DNA from: Punctularia strigosozonata HHB-11173 SS5 | Lineage: Eukaryota; Basidiomycota; Agaricomycetes; Corticiales; Punctulariaceae | Reading direction: 5' to 3' | Assembly: GCF_000264995.1 (NCBI RefSeq) | Contig: NW_006767451.1 | Span: forward strand, 22,807-86,806 | DNA length: 64,000 nt | Shown: in pieces, positions 23,123 through 35,098 of the stretch | Numbering within the stretch: the first letter of the stretch is position 1 | Layout of the letters: every line of letters begins with the position of its first letter | The notes under the pieces: model-generated | Database searches by the model: none | Told to the model about the DNA's origin: nothing | What the model saw: only the letters and a program-made list of their open reading frames with translations | Translations under genes and position numbers: made by a program

Positions 23123-23245
23123 TTTCACAGGTAGAGTATGCCTCCGTGTCCGTGATCAGTTGGAGATTTTGCAACGAGCCAGTCCCGGATGCCGTTGTCA
23201 ACGCCTCATCTTTTAGCGGACGGGTGAGCATCGTCTTCGGTGTGC
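23123..23245 (-). pseudogene. Decayed fragment of an F-box gene (C-terminal part)
   Basis: On the minus strand one frame reads HPSAKR, an in-frame TGA, then GVDNGIRDWLVAKS, DHGHGG and another stop. The end of the intact F-box gene at 21268 reads HPSAKAWCEDKGIWDWLIEN, then DRGG. The shared HPSAK, GI.DWL and GG positions in the same order show common descent. Only about 35 residues remain alignable and two stops break the frame. No start or F-box is left. Confidence 0.6.
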
Positions 23246-23650
23246 TAATATCGACGCCACACCAGCTCCTTTTTTGCAGATACGAGACCCACTGGCTGTG
23301 TTTTTCGGTGTGGTTCCATGTCAAGTGCGATGACGAGCGAAGGAATTTGGGACAAGATGAGGCCATGCCCGAAGAGGCAATTCCCGCCGGTCCCGATGGG
23401 GCGGGATGCACCACGTGCGGACAATCCAGGCGGGGAAGGGCACGCCAAGCCCAAACCAGATCCGTCAGTTGCGATCCGGTGACCCTCGAGCGCGACCTGG
23501 ACAGAGGGACGATGACCTCCCCGACGGTCTTCATTGCCCGCCATCGTCCGTTCCTCCCCGCCCCCTCTCTTTTCTGCCTTAAGAGCCGCCCGCCTGCTCG
23601 ACGTCGCTCCTTTGCCTTTCCTTCCGCACCGACCCTTTCCCTATACAAAA
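23246..23650. other. Promoter region of the MAGP-type gene
   Basis: No gene is supported. The last ~100 bases are strongly C/T-rich, ending in ccctatacaaaa just before the start codon at 23651, which fits a basidiomycete core promoter. Confidence 0.45.
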
Positions 23651-25427
23651 ATGTTCGTCAAATCGGCGCTCCTTGCCATAGTCTCCGGCGCGCTGTTCGT
23701 CGCCGCACAGACCCCCGCATACACGGGCCAACTCCTCCTCCAACGTGCGCATACAATTTGCATTTCCACTGTAATCTCGCGCTGAACGTCTTTTTTTTTT
23801 CTTTCTTTTTTTTCGTCAGCCGGCAACTCGGCTGCCAAATGCCTCAAAGTCAACAACGCCAACGGCGAACCCGTCGTCGTCCAGGCCTGCACGGGAAACT
23901 CGAACCAGCTCTGGACGTTCGAGGACGGGCAGGTCAAGATCTTCGGGAACAAGTGCCTCGACGTCACCGACGGGAAGAACGTCGACGGGGTCAAGCTCCA
24001 GATCTGGGACTGCGACGCGAGCAACCCGAACCAACAGTTCTGGTACACGGCCTACGGCGATAATCAGTGAGTTTTCTGTCTTAATGCTCTCCTTGTCATT
24101 GCCATCCTTGGGCTCACCCAGTCACTTTTTAGTTTGGCCTGGACCAAGTGAGCAAACGAGATGTCTGTATGGAGTTTGACTGAACGCGGGAGCTGACTTT
24201 TTTTCTTTTTCTTTTTCTTTGCTGCCTAGCCACGGCAAATGCCTAGATCTGACCGGCGGCAGCCTCTCCAACGGCAACCAGGTCCAGCTTTGGACCTGCA
24301 GCGGCAATAACCCCAACCAGATCTGGGACGTCGGATACATGGCCAGCAAACGCACGCATTCCTGTCTCCTCTCCCGTACTCACTCTCGCTCACCTCATAC
24401 TTCATGGTATTAGTCCCGACCACGTCCGAGAGCGGCCAAACCGGCGTGAACGCGTGCGGCACCGGCTCCTCCCAATCCAGTAAATGCCAAACGGCGTGGA
24501 TCAACGACGCCGACGACTTCTGCCTCTGGGCTCCGCCTACCGCCGGCGGCACCATCGGTCCGTCGTCACTCCGATCCGCACAGCCCATCGGCTGCTCCTT
24601 CTAACGTAACTCTCGCAGGCGACACGGAGCAGCAGGAGGTTGCGTGGTGCACCAAGTCCGGCCGCGGCACGCGCGTCATCCCCAACGGCGCGCTCAAGGG
24701 CGTCCACTTCGTGCGCACGCCGGATTATGTCCAGGTCACCGGCGTGGGCGACTTTACCAAGATCAACGTCAAGAAGGGCGACGCTGGGGGCGGTAAGCGG
24801 GCACTGTCCGTATCGTTAGCTCGCACCTATGCTGACGACTCTTTTTTTCTCTGCTTTGTATACGTAGAGCTCGACCCTCACGGCGCCGACTCGCGCGGTA
24901 ACCCCATCGGCGGACTGGTGTACGGCGATACTTTTGGTGCTAACCTGCAGTACCACGAGTGGACGAGCTTCATCTCCGACACCGAGTTCTGTTTCCGTGC
25001 CGTAAGTAATGGCCTCGCCTCCCTCATGGATTCCGCCTCTGACGTGTCTCCCGCCCAGTGCGTCGGCCCCAACGCGCGCGAAAACTGCCAACACATCTAC
25101 GACGGTAAGCTCCCTCCTCCTCTCTTCCTCCGCCCCTTTCTTGTACCTGAACTCACGCGCCTCCGCACACACCCAGAAATGGGCTGCTACTGGAACATGC
25201 CCGCCAACTACGACGCCGGCGTGTTCGAGTCCTGCAAGGCCGACGACGACCTGCCGATGGGCGTGTACGGCACCTCGACCTGGCACCAGGGCACCTCGCC
25301 CACGCCCGCCGCCCACCCCGCCGCCAAATCGAGCGACTGCACCGCGTTCCCCAGCATCACCGTCGCGCCCGTCAAGCGCGGCGAACCGACGCCCGCGCCG
25401 GTCGTCAAGTACGCGAGGGAGCTTTGA
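23651..25427 (+). CDS. Secreted ricin-B-lectin / macrophage-activating-glycoprotein-type protein
   Basis: Eight exons (23651-23744, 23820-24066, 24230-24345, 24414-24557, 24619-24792, 24868-25001, 25059-25104, 25177-25427) give about 401 residues. A signal peptide MFVKSALLAIVSGALFVAAQ is followed by ricin-B repeats with QxW motifs (NQLWTF, NQQFWY, NQIWDV), which bind sugars. The remainder matches the basidiomycete family annotated as macrophage-activating glycoprotein: CGTGSSQSSKCQ, DTEQQEVAWCTKSG, LDPHGADSRGNPIGGLVYG, EWTSFISDTEFCFRAC, EMGCYWNMPANYDAG, and MGVYGTSTWHQG. The family name comes from mushroom extracts, and its role in the fungus is unknown. The intron 24346-24413 appears to use a GC donor (A|gcaaac); this restores frame where no GT does. 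A broken copy lies at 60557-60971. Confidence 0.85.
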
Positions 25428-26419
25428 ATCCAAGGTCGTACGTACGTGCCGGTGGATTTCATCATAGTTACGACTCTCTGTTCTCTCTTTCCCGCCTCAT
25501 TATGGACGATCCACGGACTTTCAGGACTCATCGGCACCGATTAATACATAGTCAATAACGCTTGATATCCTAATACACTTGGCCGCGCTCCGCTATGGAC
25601 GAACTTTACGGTCGAAAAAACAAACTGCAGTACCGCGCTCTCCGCAACGCGATCGTCTCTCTCGGGTATCGTACGAACGGATCTATATGATATCGCGTGC
25701 AAAAAAGGGGTTGTGATCGGGTTTCTCTGCCTTCGTTCTTGAACCTGCACCAAGCACCGCGCCGACGCACGTATTCGTTCTGTTCATAACCGCGCCAAAA
25801 AGAAAAAAAGGGAGCCGGAAAGTCGTCCCCAACTTGGGTCGATACACCATCTCCTTTTCGTCCTTGATGGCCTTATACTTTACCTTGCACAGACAGCAAG
25901 CGTCGGTTTATCGCGTCCGGTGATGAACGTTCTCGTCAAACGTCGTGAACAAGGGTATACGCGTACATACATCATGTCCAAAAAGCACTGTCCGTCTGCG
26001 TCGTTACATCATAAAGTAGAAGCGAAATGGCCATCGTTCGTCAGACCGCGCCCGCCCCCCCGCCGCTCACATCACGTTGCAGCCACCACACAACAAATCC
26101 CTCGCGCCGCCCTTCGCGCCCGATCCCGATCCCGATCCTTTACCCGCACCGCTCTTCTCCGTACCGCCTCCCGAGCTCGTCGCCGGTCTGTCGTTCACGA
26201 TCGCGGAGATTCCATCGTTCAAAGTGTTTCGATTTGTTCACAATTTCGCGCGGGCGAGACGAGGGTCGTATCGTACATTAATCAATCCGATTGTTCGTTC
26301 GAGGATGTCCAAAACAAAAGAGAGTCCGAGTATCAACGTTCGTCGTTCGTCGGTGCGTATCACAAGAACACCGTTGCGTCATCCAGAAAACGTCCCCCCT
26401 TCCAAAAGAATGAGGGTGC
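25428..26419. other. Convergent intergenic region, about 1 kb
   Basis: This lies between the 3' ends of the MAGP-type gene (+) and the aspartic protease gene (-). Short open frames at 25920-26556 overlap one another on the same strand in different frames and show no family features. A-rich patches (25795-25810) are the only notable feature. Confidence 0.4.
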
Positions 26420-28049
26420 TTACTCGAGCGAGCGCTGGGCGAGGCCGAGGCGGGGCGCGCCCGAGGTCTGGTCGAACACGGCGTAGACGCGCTTCAGGAA
26501 GACGTCACCGAGAATATCCTGCGGGTTCTGGCCGCGCGACTGGATCGCGCCGCTGAGGATCACGAGCGTCAGCACAAAGGGAAAAAAAAAAAGAGGGAAA
26601 CGGCGACGCAAAGATGAGACTCACAAGCTCATGCCGTTACCCGCGTCGGCGAACACAAGGTCCGAGCCAGGGATGGAGAACATGTTGTCGCCGGCCGCGA
26701 ACGAGATCGTAGACGGCAGGGTGGCGTCCGTCGGGAACACTATCGACCACCGGGGAAAAAAAATCGTCAATACAAGCAAGCGGCATGAAAACAACGCGTG
26801 GAAAGCGCACCGTATCCGCCCTGGGTGTTGTCGAGCTTGGCGCCCTCGATCGAATCGTAGATCGCCTCGGTCGCCTCGTCCGAAATGAGGATCTAACAAA
26901 AACCCCCATCATTCGTCAAAAACCAAACCGACCACAAACCGATAAACCAAAAACACCCCGACAAAAAAAAAACTCACGAGGGTGGTACCGGTATCCGCGA
27001 TCGCCGTGTTCCCGCGCCCGCGGCTGACGCTCTTCCCGTCGATCTCGAGCGTCGGCGAGCTAAACTCCCAAAAGCCGTTCGACGAGTCCACGTCGACGTA
27101 CGTGACCTCTCCCTGCGCGCCGCTCTCGCTCGCGTCGGCGATGTACCCAAAGGTGTAAAAGCCCGACGAGTCGCCCTTGTCGAGCTTGGCGGTGAAGACG
27201 GGCTGGGGGATGAGGCCCTCGGAGATCATGTTCTCGACCGGGGTGGCGACCGCGCTCGGGCGGACGGTGTTGATGGTCGGGAAGGCGAGGCCGAGCAGGC
27301 CGTCCGAACCTTCGCCCTACACACGTTGGTCAGCATCAGGGAGTTCAAGCCAGGAACGGAGGGACGGGGGGTGTTTTTTTCGAATAGAAAAATTTACCTG
27401 CTCGAAGGCGGAGGAGAGCTTGGAGGCGGCTTCGACGGCCTGGTTGGGGATGGAGACGTCGCCGAGGCGGACGACGTCGGTGTAGACCTGGCCCGAGGCG
27501 GACGAACCGTCCCCGTACGAGATCTGCCAGGTCGACCCCGAGACCTTCTTCGACGTCGACGACTTGGTCGGGTCGTAGATGGTGTGGCCGGACGTGGAGG
27601 CGCCGTGGAAGAGGGTGGACCAGACCCAGAGGTCGGACGAGCCCGTGTCAAAGTCGAGCTTGAGGGTGACGCCGGGGGTGCCGATGGTGACGGGGACGAC
27701 GTACTCGAGGTCGTTCTGGACGTCGTCGGCGGGCACCTCGGCGTCGCCGCTGGACGTGCCCGTGGTGGGGTCGCCCGTGCCGGTGGAGGGCGCGGTGGAG
27801 CCGTCGCCCGAGGTGGGGTGGTGGTGATGCGAGTGGCGCTTCTTGCGAAGGACGGTGTCTTGGACGTAGAAGGAGGTCAGACGGGTGGGCTTGATGTGCC
27901 ACTTGCGGACGGAGCGGGCGTACTGGGGGAGAAAGGGTCAGCGGGAGGGGCGGGGCGAGGGGGGGAGGGGAGGTACGTACGTCCATGGGCCCGTTCGGCG
28001 CCCAGCGGGGGTTGCGGGTGAGCCCGAGGGTAAGACGGCCGGCAGACAT
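26420..28049 (-). CDS. Pepsin-family (A1) aspartic protease
   Basis: Six exons (28049-27981, 27922-27398, 27316-26978, 26892-26811, 26739-26625, 26552-26420) give about 420 residues. Both active-site motifs are intact: [12 protein letters not shown] in exon 2 and IADTGTTL at the end of exon 3. The flap region [18 protein letters not shown] is also present. The N-terminal [20 protein letters not shown] is a pro-region of basidiomycete extracellular proteases, and a His-rich linker ([12 protein letters not shown]) precedes the catalytic part. Unusually, the model begins at the pro-region: I find no hydrophobic signal peptide, either before LTRNP or as an extra exon within a few hundred bases upstream. 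Either a leader exon is missed or the protein is not secreted classically. Splice phases are consistent throughout. Confidence 0.87.
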
Positions 28050-31000
28050 GGTGTCGTGACAGTAGATACTGGTCGTTACTGGCTAAAAGAAGGAGTTCAA
28101 GGACGGTGTAAGGGAAAGGAGACGCGGTGAGGAAGAGAGAGGAGACACACCCCCGCGTGCTTATATTCGCAAGGGGGGCACTGCACATCCAACTGAGAAG
28201 GAGGGAGAAGGGCGCGACGTCATCAGATGACGAGCGAGCGTGCACATATCGGGGTCGTTGGTCGTTGCTGTTCGCGCCGGGGGAGCACAACCCCCGAGGG
28301 TTCGGCCCCGGTGTCGTCCCCCCCTTCTCATCCCTTCTCGCGCAGAGTCACGCCGGTCTAGAACGCAATATGTCTTGTCAGCCTCTCGTAGGCTACATAT
28401 GTCTCGCACGAAGCGATCTGCGCAACCCGCAGAAGGCGAGTGGCAAGCGCAATCACATCCTCTTCGGGTGTGCTCGCTCCCAGTCGCTGTTCGCGATAAC
28501 GCTCTCTCCGGGGCATCACAAGAACCACCCCGCCGCTGACGCGAGAGACATGACTGGCACACGTACCGTTACCGTCACGACGCTATGTATACCACCACTG
28601 GCACCATCGCGACGGCAATGGGAGCCCCAACGTCGTCCTTCTTGCTTTCTCCGCTCAGCGTGTTTCCGGCCGCCTGTCGCGTGAACGGCCAAGGGTAGAT
28701 AGACCCATAAGAAGACGGATATGGCTCCAAGGATGAACGCATCACCGCGAAGGCGGGGTGTAGCACGCGTTCGCGTGGGCACGGAAACAGCTGGCAGGGC
28801 AGGAGGCGTCAGAGATAAGATCCCGCCGCGCTAAGAATAGTCCCAGCGGGTCCGCTTTTAGTGAGCTCGGCAACGCCCGGCCGCCTTTCTCTTCCCCGGC
28901 GATACGCTTTTCGTCCGCACTGCCAGTCATCGCAGCCGTTTCCGCAGCAAGAGTGCGACGTCGTGCGCCGGTCCATGTCATCGCTGGCTGTACAATCCGC
29001 ACAACGCCGCGCAGTCGACGGAGAGTTATGTTCCCGGAGAAGCCCATCCCAGTCTTCTCGAGACAAGAGGCCTAATCCGTATAGCGTCCCACTCACGCGC
29101 TCTCGCCGTGCTTTTCGACCGAGAATGACCTCGCGAGTCCAGACAGAAATTGCCGCTCTGTTCCTCCAGCGGACCACATATACAATCTGCCTGAATCCAA
29201 TACCGCTCGCTTCTCTCCTTTCTCCGGGTACATGGGACTCGCCTCCACCTCCACCGCGTTTTCTCGCCTCTCGTGTCAACAGCGCGGGGAAATCGAACGA
29301 CATCATCACTGCCCACACTCGTGGACGATGTTTCCTCCTCTATGCTTCACATAACGAATGTGCAACGTGCGGAGGCTCGCGCTAGTGTGCCATGATGTTC
29401 AGGATGCACACGGATATCCAACGTACCTTTCAACAATCACCCCCATTCTCTTCGTTTTCCCAGGTCCACCTCCGCCCTAATGCATCACCGGTCCAAGCGT
29501 CTGTATCCTCTACGTCAAGTCGAGCGCAAATAGTGAAACCCATATTTTCAGACGATGGGAAGGGGCGTCTTTACCATTCGACGCTGAGCCCTCTCCAGGC
29601 AGGATCACTAACCCTAACGTATCCGCCCCGTTAGCGGCATGTCCTTTGTGTTCCATCCCCTGCGTACGCGACATGATGGACTCCCGCAGCAATCCATATA
29701 TCGATTCCGTGCCAAAGACAAGCACGCTACGCACCCCTTCGCATATGGTACCGAAAACACGACGCCTGCGTATCGCTTGGTCGCCACTCCACGCGACCTT
29801 CCGCTGCTCTGCCCTCACGATCCTCAACCCTTTAGACGAATATCTTAGATCGCCATCCGGTAACGTCGCCATGTCATCGCGTCCTTGATCTCGAACGCTC
29901 TCGTTCGTAGCTCATTTTCATCGCGTTCTTTCTGTCATAATTGGCTAGGAGGAGGCAAAGCGTGGCACAAGACGGGGGCTTGTTGAGACGCCGGACGAAG
30001 TGAGTACGACGTACCCCGTGCGACGGGCTGGCCATATTCGGCCCAGCCATTCTCCGTGCGCCGCGTCGCGTACGGTGGGTTTTTGGATAAAAAGTCCGGA
30101 TCGCGCGCGCGGGGAGGATCGGCGCGCCAGGCCACAGAGTAGACGATATCATAGTAGAGCGGCCGGAGTCGCTTCCGATGTCGGACAGGCACACCCACAC
30201 GAGCGCCTTCGCCCTTTGCGGCCCACGGATCCAGCCCCGTCGCTCTCTCTATTAGCTCAGGTGGTCGGGAACGCCCCGGGGCCGTGAACCGGCGGGCGCG
30301 CATTGTATTCCATCGCATTCATCATCCGTTGCACCGTCCCCGCCTCTTCCGCGCGTCTCCGGCCATTCCGACTCCTCATCCGCCGTCTCCTAAAAAAGAC
30401 ATACGCCATACTGACCAGCGTAACGTTTAATCCTTTCTCCGGTGTATCAGGACGCTACGTTTTTTCAGTATATTTGGCAGCGCTGGAGTGCACACACGCT
30501 TCGCCCTTGGACAGCCGGCCTTCATCCTCGTTTTAGCTTGGTCGACCAAGCTGGGCCTCTCATCTCAACACTCCCGATTTTCCTCCTTCCTCTCCCCCTT
30601 TACAGACGGGACGTCAACGCCGAGTTGGCATCCGTCGACGACGGCACCCTTACAGCATCTTGCCCGTAAGCGTGTACCTATGCATGTTTGTACAGATAAC
30701 TGATATCATGCGCGACGGTAATTCTCCGTCGCTGTGCACTACGAACACGGCCGAGTTTGGAGCGAGTGGTGTAGGTAAGTCTGAAGTCACGCGATTGAGT
30801 CCATATTTTTTTTTCCGTCGCAATCACGAAAAGCAGGATGTTTCACCGTGGTTGGATCGGTTTTCAGGGAGTGTTATGTGTTCCTTAACGCATTGCTTCA
30901 TTTACGCTGGCAGATGCTGAGACGAACATGTCACTGCGTATAAGTATTCAACGATTGTCCTTCCCGCGGTCCGCCCTAGCTTCCGAACCTGCCCGAACGA

Positions 31001-31145
31001 GCGTTCGCTCACTGCCTCTTATTCTTGGTTATAATGCCGTTCTGATCGAATCTGTAGCTGGGAACATCATACTTGTGAGTTTCTGGCTTGAGTCTTGGAA
31101 AAACCGGATGTGATCTATACTCATATTGGCGAAAGGCATGCAGCT
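28050..31145. other. Gene-poor stretch of 3.1 kb
   Basis: I can support no protein gene. Frames on both strands (for example 28861-29385 + against 28809-29318 -, and 29935-30318 -) overlap each other, use TTG starts or lack splice partners, and match no family I recognise. Near 28158 a TATA-like GAATATAAG on the minus strand lies about 110 bases before the protease start and may be its core promoter. Small genes or noncoding transcripts cannot be excluded. Confidence 0.35.
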
Positions 31146-31218
31146 GCCTGCTTGGCTAAGTGGCTACGGCGTCGCACTTGTAATGCGAAGATCACTCGTT
31201 CAAATCGGGTAGTAGGCA
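31146..31218 (+). tRNA. tRNA-Thr (anticodon UGU)
   Basis: The 73 bases fold as a cloverleaf. The acceptor stem GCCTGCT pairs with AGTAGGC including one G-T. The D arm pairs GCT with GGC. The anticodon stem TCGCA/TGCGA encloses CTTGTAA, giving anticodon TGT. The T arm ACTCG/CGGGT encloses TTCAAAT. Discriminator base A follows, with no intron. A T5 run follows five bases later as a polymerase III terminator. Confidence 0.93.
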
Positions 31219-31222
31219 TTCA

Positions 31223-31227
31223 TTTTT
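31223..31227 (+). terminator. RNA polymerase III terminator of tRNA-Thr
   Basis: Five consecutive T residues start four bases after the 3' end of the tRNA, the usual fungal polymerase III stop signal. Confidence 0.7.
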
Positions 31228-31409
31228 CCCCTTTTTCTTCCGTGTTCCTTGAAGCAAGTCGAGCTCGCTGTTTTTGCTCCTCGGGGCTCGTGAAGGACCT
31301 TACTGGTATACATAAATCCGCAGTGACGAATGACTACTTATACCAGCAAAACATGCAAGAGACAACCAGGCTATAACCACCGTCACGAATGAGAAGGCAT
31401 AGATCCATG

Positions 31410-32837
31410 TCACTGGTATATATTCATCCAAGCCAGGTCGAAGTACGCGTTCTGATAGTAAAGCGGGTTGTTGTTCACATAATCTACAAATAGCCGTTAA
31501 AGAGTGGACGGTGAAGTATCAAAACGACGTTACGCACCGACACATGTGTCAGGACAGCCTTGAGATTGATACACAGCACCAGCCCAGTCGCCACCTGAGA
31601 AAGGATTCGCGTAAGCGTCGCAAGCATGCGCTTTCAAACCATCTCCTGCTCACAGAAGGTTAGGTTGATGACGATTTGATTGGGTCCAAATTTTGAGGAA
31701 ATGTCGCAGTCGGTGTCCGAGAAAAGCGCGAAGGGAGCTCCCTGGGGATGATAAATTTACGAGTCATAGCGAGTTGTCCGTCATGACGTACCCATGTACT
31801 GGTATCGATGGATGTAGCACCGCTCGAGACTTGACTCGGCACGGAGCCGTCCGTGCGAGACCAGAACCACACTTTGATGGACGTCGAGGTCCGCTCCATG
31901 GCGAACCTGTGCGAGAGGTCTCAGTAGGGAACTACGACGCCTCAGACATGCCAGAGGAGCTTACCATCCACCACCGTTACCATTTAGGGTGGGCCCATAA
32001 CTACGGATGTCCGGAGATTGGACGCCACACCCTGAGCTGCCCTCGCAGTCCGTGCCGACGATCGCCCTTTAATATGACGTTATACATCACGATTATCCAT
32101 GATCGAAAGTGCACCGTACCCCGTATGGCCGCTTTGGGTGGAAGGCATCGTACATCCTACCACATCAAGATGAAGAATCAGCGTATTCTCTAGGGACCAT
32201 CGAACGTACCGGCACTGGTGTGAAGAGTAGCTTGATCCGGACCGACGTCATTCACACCTTCGAGGATGTCGACTTCACCCTATTCGCGGTTCAGTACGTC
32301 GGTCAACATCCTTGTTTAAACGGTTCTACTCACCTCGTTGGGCCAGTTCGGTCCGACTTCCCAGATCGCGGGCCAAGTTCCGCAACCTTGGGGCATATGC
32401 CGGAGGTCGAAACTACGATTGGCGGGAATTAAAAGACGCAGGTAAGGGCCCACGAGACTAGACGTACACGGCGACGTGAGTTGTGTAGGCATTGTTCGAC
32501 AGGAGCCGAACGGAGTTGCGACCAGGTCCACTTGCACTGAGGACGGTCTTATCGTCGGCCCGGAGGATGAAGGTGTCAGAGGACGCGAAGGTGAGATTCT
32601 GGGCCCGTGCAGTAGTCTCATCAACGTAGTTGCTGTGATGAACCGGAGTAGATCAGCGATGATCTCTTGAGATATTCAGCATACTCACACACGACCGTTT
32701 GTGGGATCCGGGATAGCCTGGAAAGAGAAAAAGTCGTAGAAGCCGTTGCCTGCAACATTGCTTGTCCTGCTGTACGTCGCGGCCAGAGCGGGTCGGGCCG
32801 CACAGAGCGTCAAGATGGGGAGGACGTATCGCATCAT
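31410..32837 (-). CDS. Secreted GH16 endo-beta-glucanase (laminarinase-like)
   Basis: About ten exons on the minus strand. The first (32837-32689) encodes a signal peptide MMRYVLPILTLCAARPALA and the family start ATYSRTSNVAGNGFYDFFSF. Later exons give NYVDETTARAQNLTFAS, LRADDKTVLSASGPGRNSV, FDLRHMPQGCGTWPAIWEVG, and the GH16 active-site block GEVDILEGVND with both catalytic glutamates. Further on are MERTSTSIKVWFWSR, CDISSKFGPNQIVINLTFC, GDWAGAVYQSQGCPDTC and a C-terminal block ending NAYFDLAWMNIYQ. The enzyme should cut beta-1,3 or mixed beta-1,3/1,4-glucans in fungal or plant walls. A TATAAAG on the minus strand at 32905-32899 lies about 60 bases before the ATG. Small internal exons near 32050-32200 are the least certain part of the model. 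Confidence 0.85.
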
Positions 32838-34094
32838 TCAGCGAGTTCGAGCGCGTGGTAGCGAAGCCGATGTATCGTCAGCCCAGCGACAAGACAATCT
32901 TTATACGTCCATCAGGCTCGACTATACGTTCGCAGCGCTTCTGACGAAGTTCTTCAGCACATCGTCACTGGCTTGACAGAGCATGAGACGTTCTACTCAC
33001 CTGATCCTCGACATGGACAAGAATAGGCGGGCAGATACCGAGCAAGACGAGTATGGCCTCGCAAACTTGGACACGAGTGCGCCCGTTTACCAGTGTAAAC
33101 AACGGCGACCGGCAATTCCAGCATGCTCCGAAGCCAAGAATGATGACCTCCTTTAGATGAATATGCGTGTGATTGAGTCCCTCGTGGAAAGCAGCAGGCC
33201 ACGTACGCCGCAACGGTGTTCGAAGACATCTGTCCGGCATTGCTCATGATTCAGTGCACCGGCACGTGAGTCGTTCCTCCCGATTGCAGCGCAGATCGTT
33301 CTCCGGAACGGCCCATGAACGTGCTGCTCCGCTGAAGATGCTGAAGATGCGACGGATATGGAACAGACTGGTAACAGGAAGCGGAAGGACGCGATCCGTA
33401 TGGCCGGAGGCAACTGTAAGCCTAAATTCACATGACGTCTGGACTCCCTCGAAGCCCGTTCCGAGTAATCTCAGAATAGATTCCTCCGTGTTGTAGCACC
33501 ACCGCGTGTCCGAGTTCTCGAGGGCAAACGCGGATCGGAGCCGGATGGAATAGTGTTGAGCCGCGGTCTTCACCGTCAACAGATGGAACAGCGCTGTGAG
33601 TTGCATCAACGGACGATACAAGACAGAGAAGGGCTGTATCGGCGTACCGTTCTACCAGCAACGACGAGCATGCCTCCATTCAATTGCGTATTCCAGCTTC
33701 ATCTCCGAAAGCCGAGCGCGCACACGAAGTTTCTTTCAAGCCAACAGATATCCTTTCGCCGGGCAGAATGTGGTTCATATGATGAATTGAGAACTTTGGG
33801 CTCCTGAGCAGCACCGCTGGTGTTAGAACTCAACATCGTTTATATGAACGAAGCAAGGTAACTCGGTGCGCGAACAGCCTGAACTCGGAACTCGCCTTTC
33901 TTCACATTCACGTGACGCCTGCCTCCTTCGTCCCTTCCTTCGGGGATCCCAACGTTGACTTCAATCAAACCGTCTGACAGACAACTCGTACAATGCATGA
34001 CAGCGACTACATTGCACAACTTCATATGTATACATCCGGATTTCATCGGTACGTGGAGCCATTCGTTCTGCTCTTGATGTGAAATATCGACACC
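32838..34094. other. Intergenic region, 1.26 kb
   Basis: No gene is supported. Several overlapping frames at 33150-33680 on both strands were read in all three minus frames, and none gave conserved blocks or plausible splicing. Confidence 0.35.
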
Positions 34095-34444
34095 TTATGC
34101 AGCAGTACCGCCGGACTTCCTTCTACAACTCTCGAGGTGAATCTTTCGCGATGATTTCTGTTCCGAGAGTATGCACTCACATCTGGTACCAGCTCGCGAT
34201 GAACGGAATGGAGAATCCTGTTCCTACGAACACGACGTACTTGACTGCGAACGCCTTTCTGCGATTGTGATAGGTGAAGGGAAAGGCCTTGGGACCGCTA
34301 TCAACCTGAGCTCGGGCTCAGAGCCTTGTCCGAACTCACGTCGTACATGGACCGCTCGTCGTGTGCCAAGCGGCGCTGCATGGAGACCCGGCCGTTGCGA
34401 GCCAATCTGACAGAAGAGAACCCGACGCGGTGGAGGAACGGCAT
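34095..34444 (-). CDS. Cytochrome c oxidase subunit VIIc / Cox8-like protein, copy 1
   Basis: Three exons (34444-34340, 34287-34181, 34122-34095) encode 79 residues. The N-terminal exon is Arg- and Ser-rich without acidic residues until QRRLAHDERSMYD, a mitochondrial targeting sequence with an RRLAH cleavage-site-like motif. Exon 2 has the family core AFPFTYHNRRKAFAVKY followed by one membrane helix (VVFVGTGFSIPFIASWYQ), and the tail is IRKSGGTAA. The subunit is a single-span component of respiratory complex IV in the inner membrane. It is paralogous to the gene at 35099-35484: intron positions and phases are identical and both have a 28-base last exon. Too short for most gene finders, but the paired comparison makes the model strong. 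Which copy is the main subunit is not known. Confidence 0.85.
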
Positions 34445-35098
34445 CGTAAGCAGTAGGCCGACCGGGGAAAGGTTACTCGTTCAAGTGGTCGAATGAGGAG
34501 TGGTGAGGGCAAGGGAGCGTCGCCTGATCACTACGGGACTAAGTATGGGGTCATTAGCAACCCTGCGAAGCTCGTCGTTCCCAGCATTTGAGTTTGGCCC
34601 CTTCCACGACCTGTCCTGTGACCACGGCGGGAGCCCCGAAGTCAATCCCTGATTTGTTCGAGATCATAAAGTGTACCACATGAGGTGCTAGACAAATAAC
34701 ACGTCTTCGATACGTATTCCAACCGCAGCTGCGCAATGATATCGACAACGGCCACTACAACTGGTTTTCTAAGTTATGGAGACGGGCATTTCTAGAGCTC
34801 TTTTATATGAGATGGTACTCTCGCAAAACGAGCCGGTCGAAGAGACTATAAGCTCGTGCTGTCCGCCATCAATCATCATTAAACACAACCACGGACCTCG
34901 CATGATTCATGACGGTATCCATAAGTGATCTGCGGCCACAGAATACGGAGGTCGAGGTGCATCATTTTGATTGCTCATCGCGTCTGGTCTATATAGTACA
35001 ATGCTCATGGTACAATATTGTTCGCGATCTGTGTTCTGAGAGGGAGAAATGCCCGAGGCGTTAGGTGGGCAAGTGAGAGGGATAGACTGGGCTGCGGG
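34445..35098. other. Spacer between the two Cox8-like genes
   Basis: This holds the promoter of copy 1 and the 3' region of copy 2. A short minus frame at 34554-34748 has no recognisable similarity. No other gene is supported. Confidence 0.4.

Noticed and set aside
28809-29385. Long overlapping frames on both strands
   Set aside because: The two frames oppose each other, match no family and have no plausible splice partners; they look GC-driven.
33150-33680. Overlapping minus-strand frames with a membrane-protein look
   Set aside because: All three frames were read; none gave connected exons, conserved motifs or a start consistent with basidiomycete receptor families.
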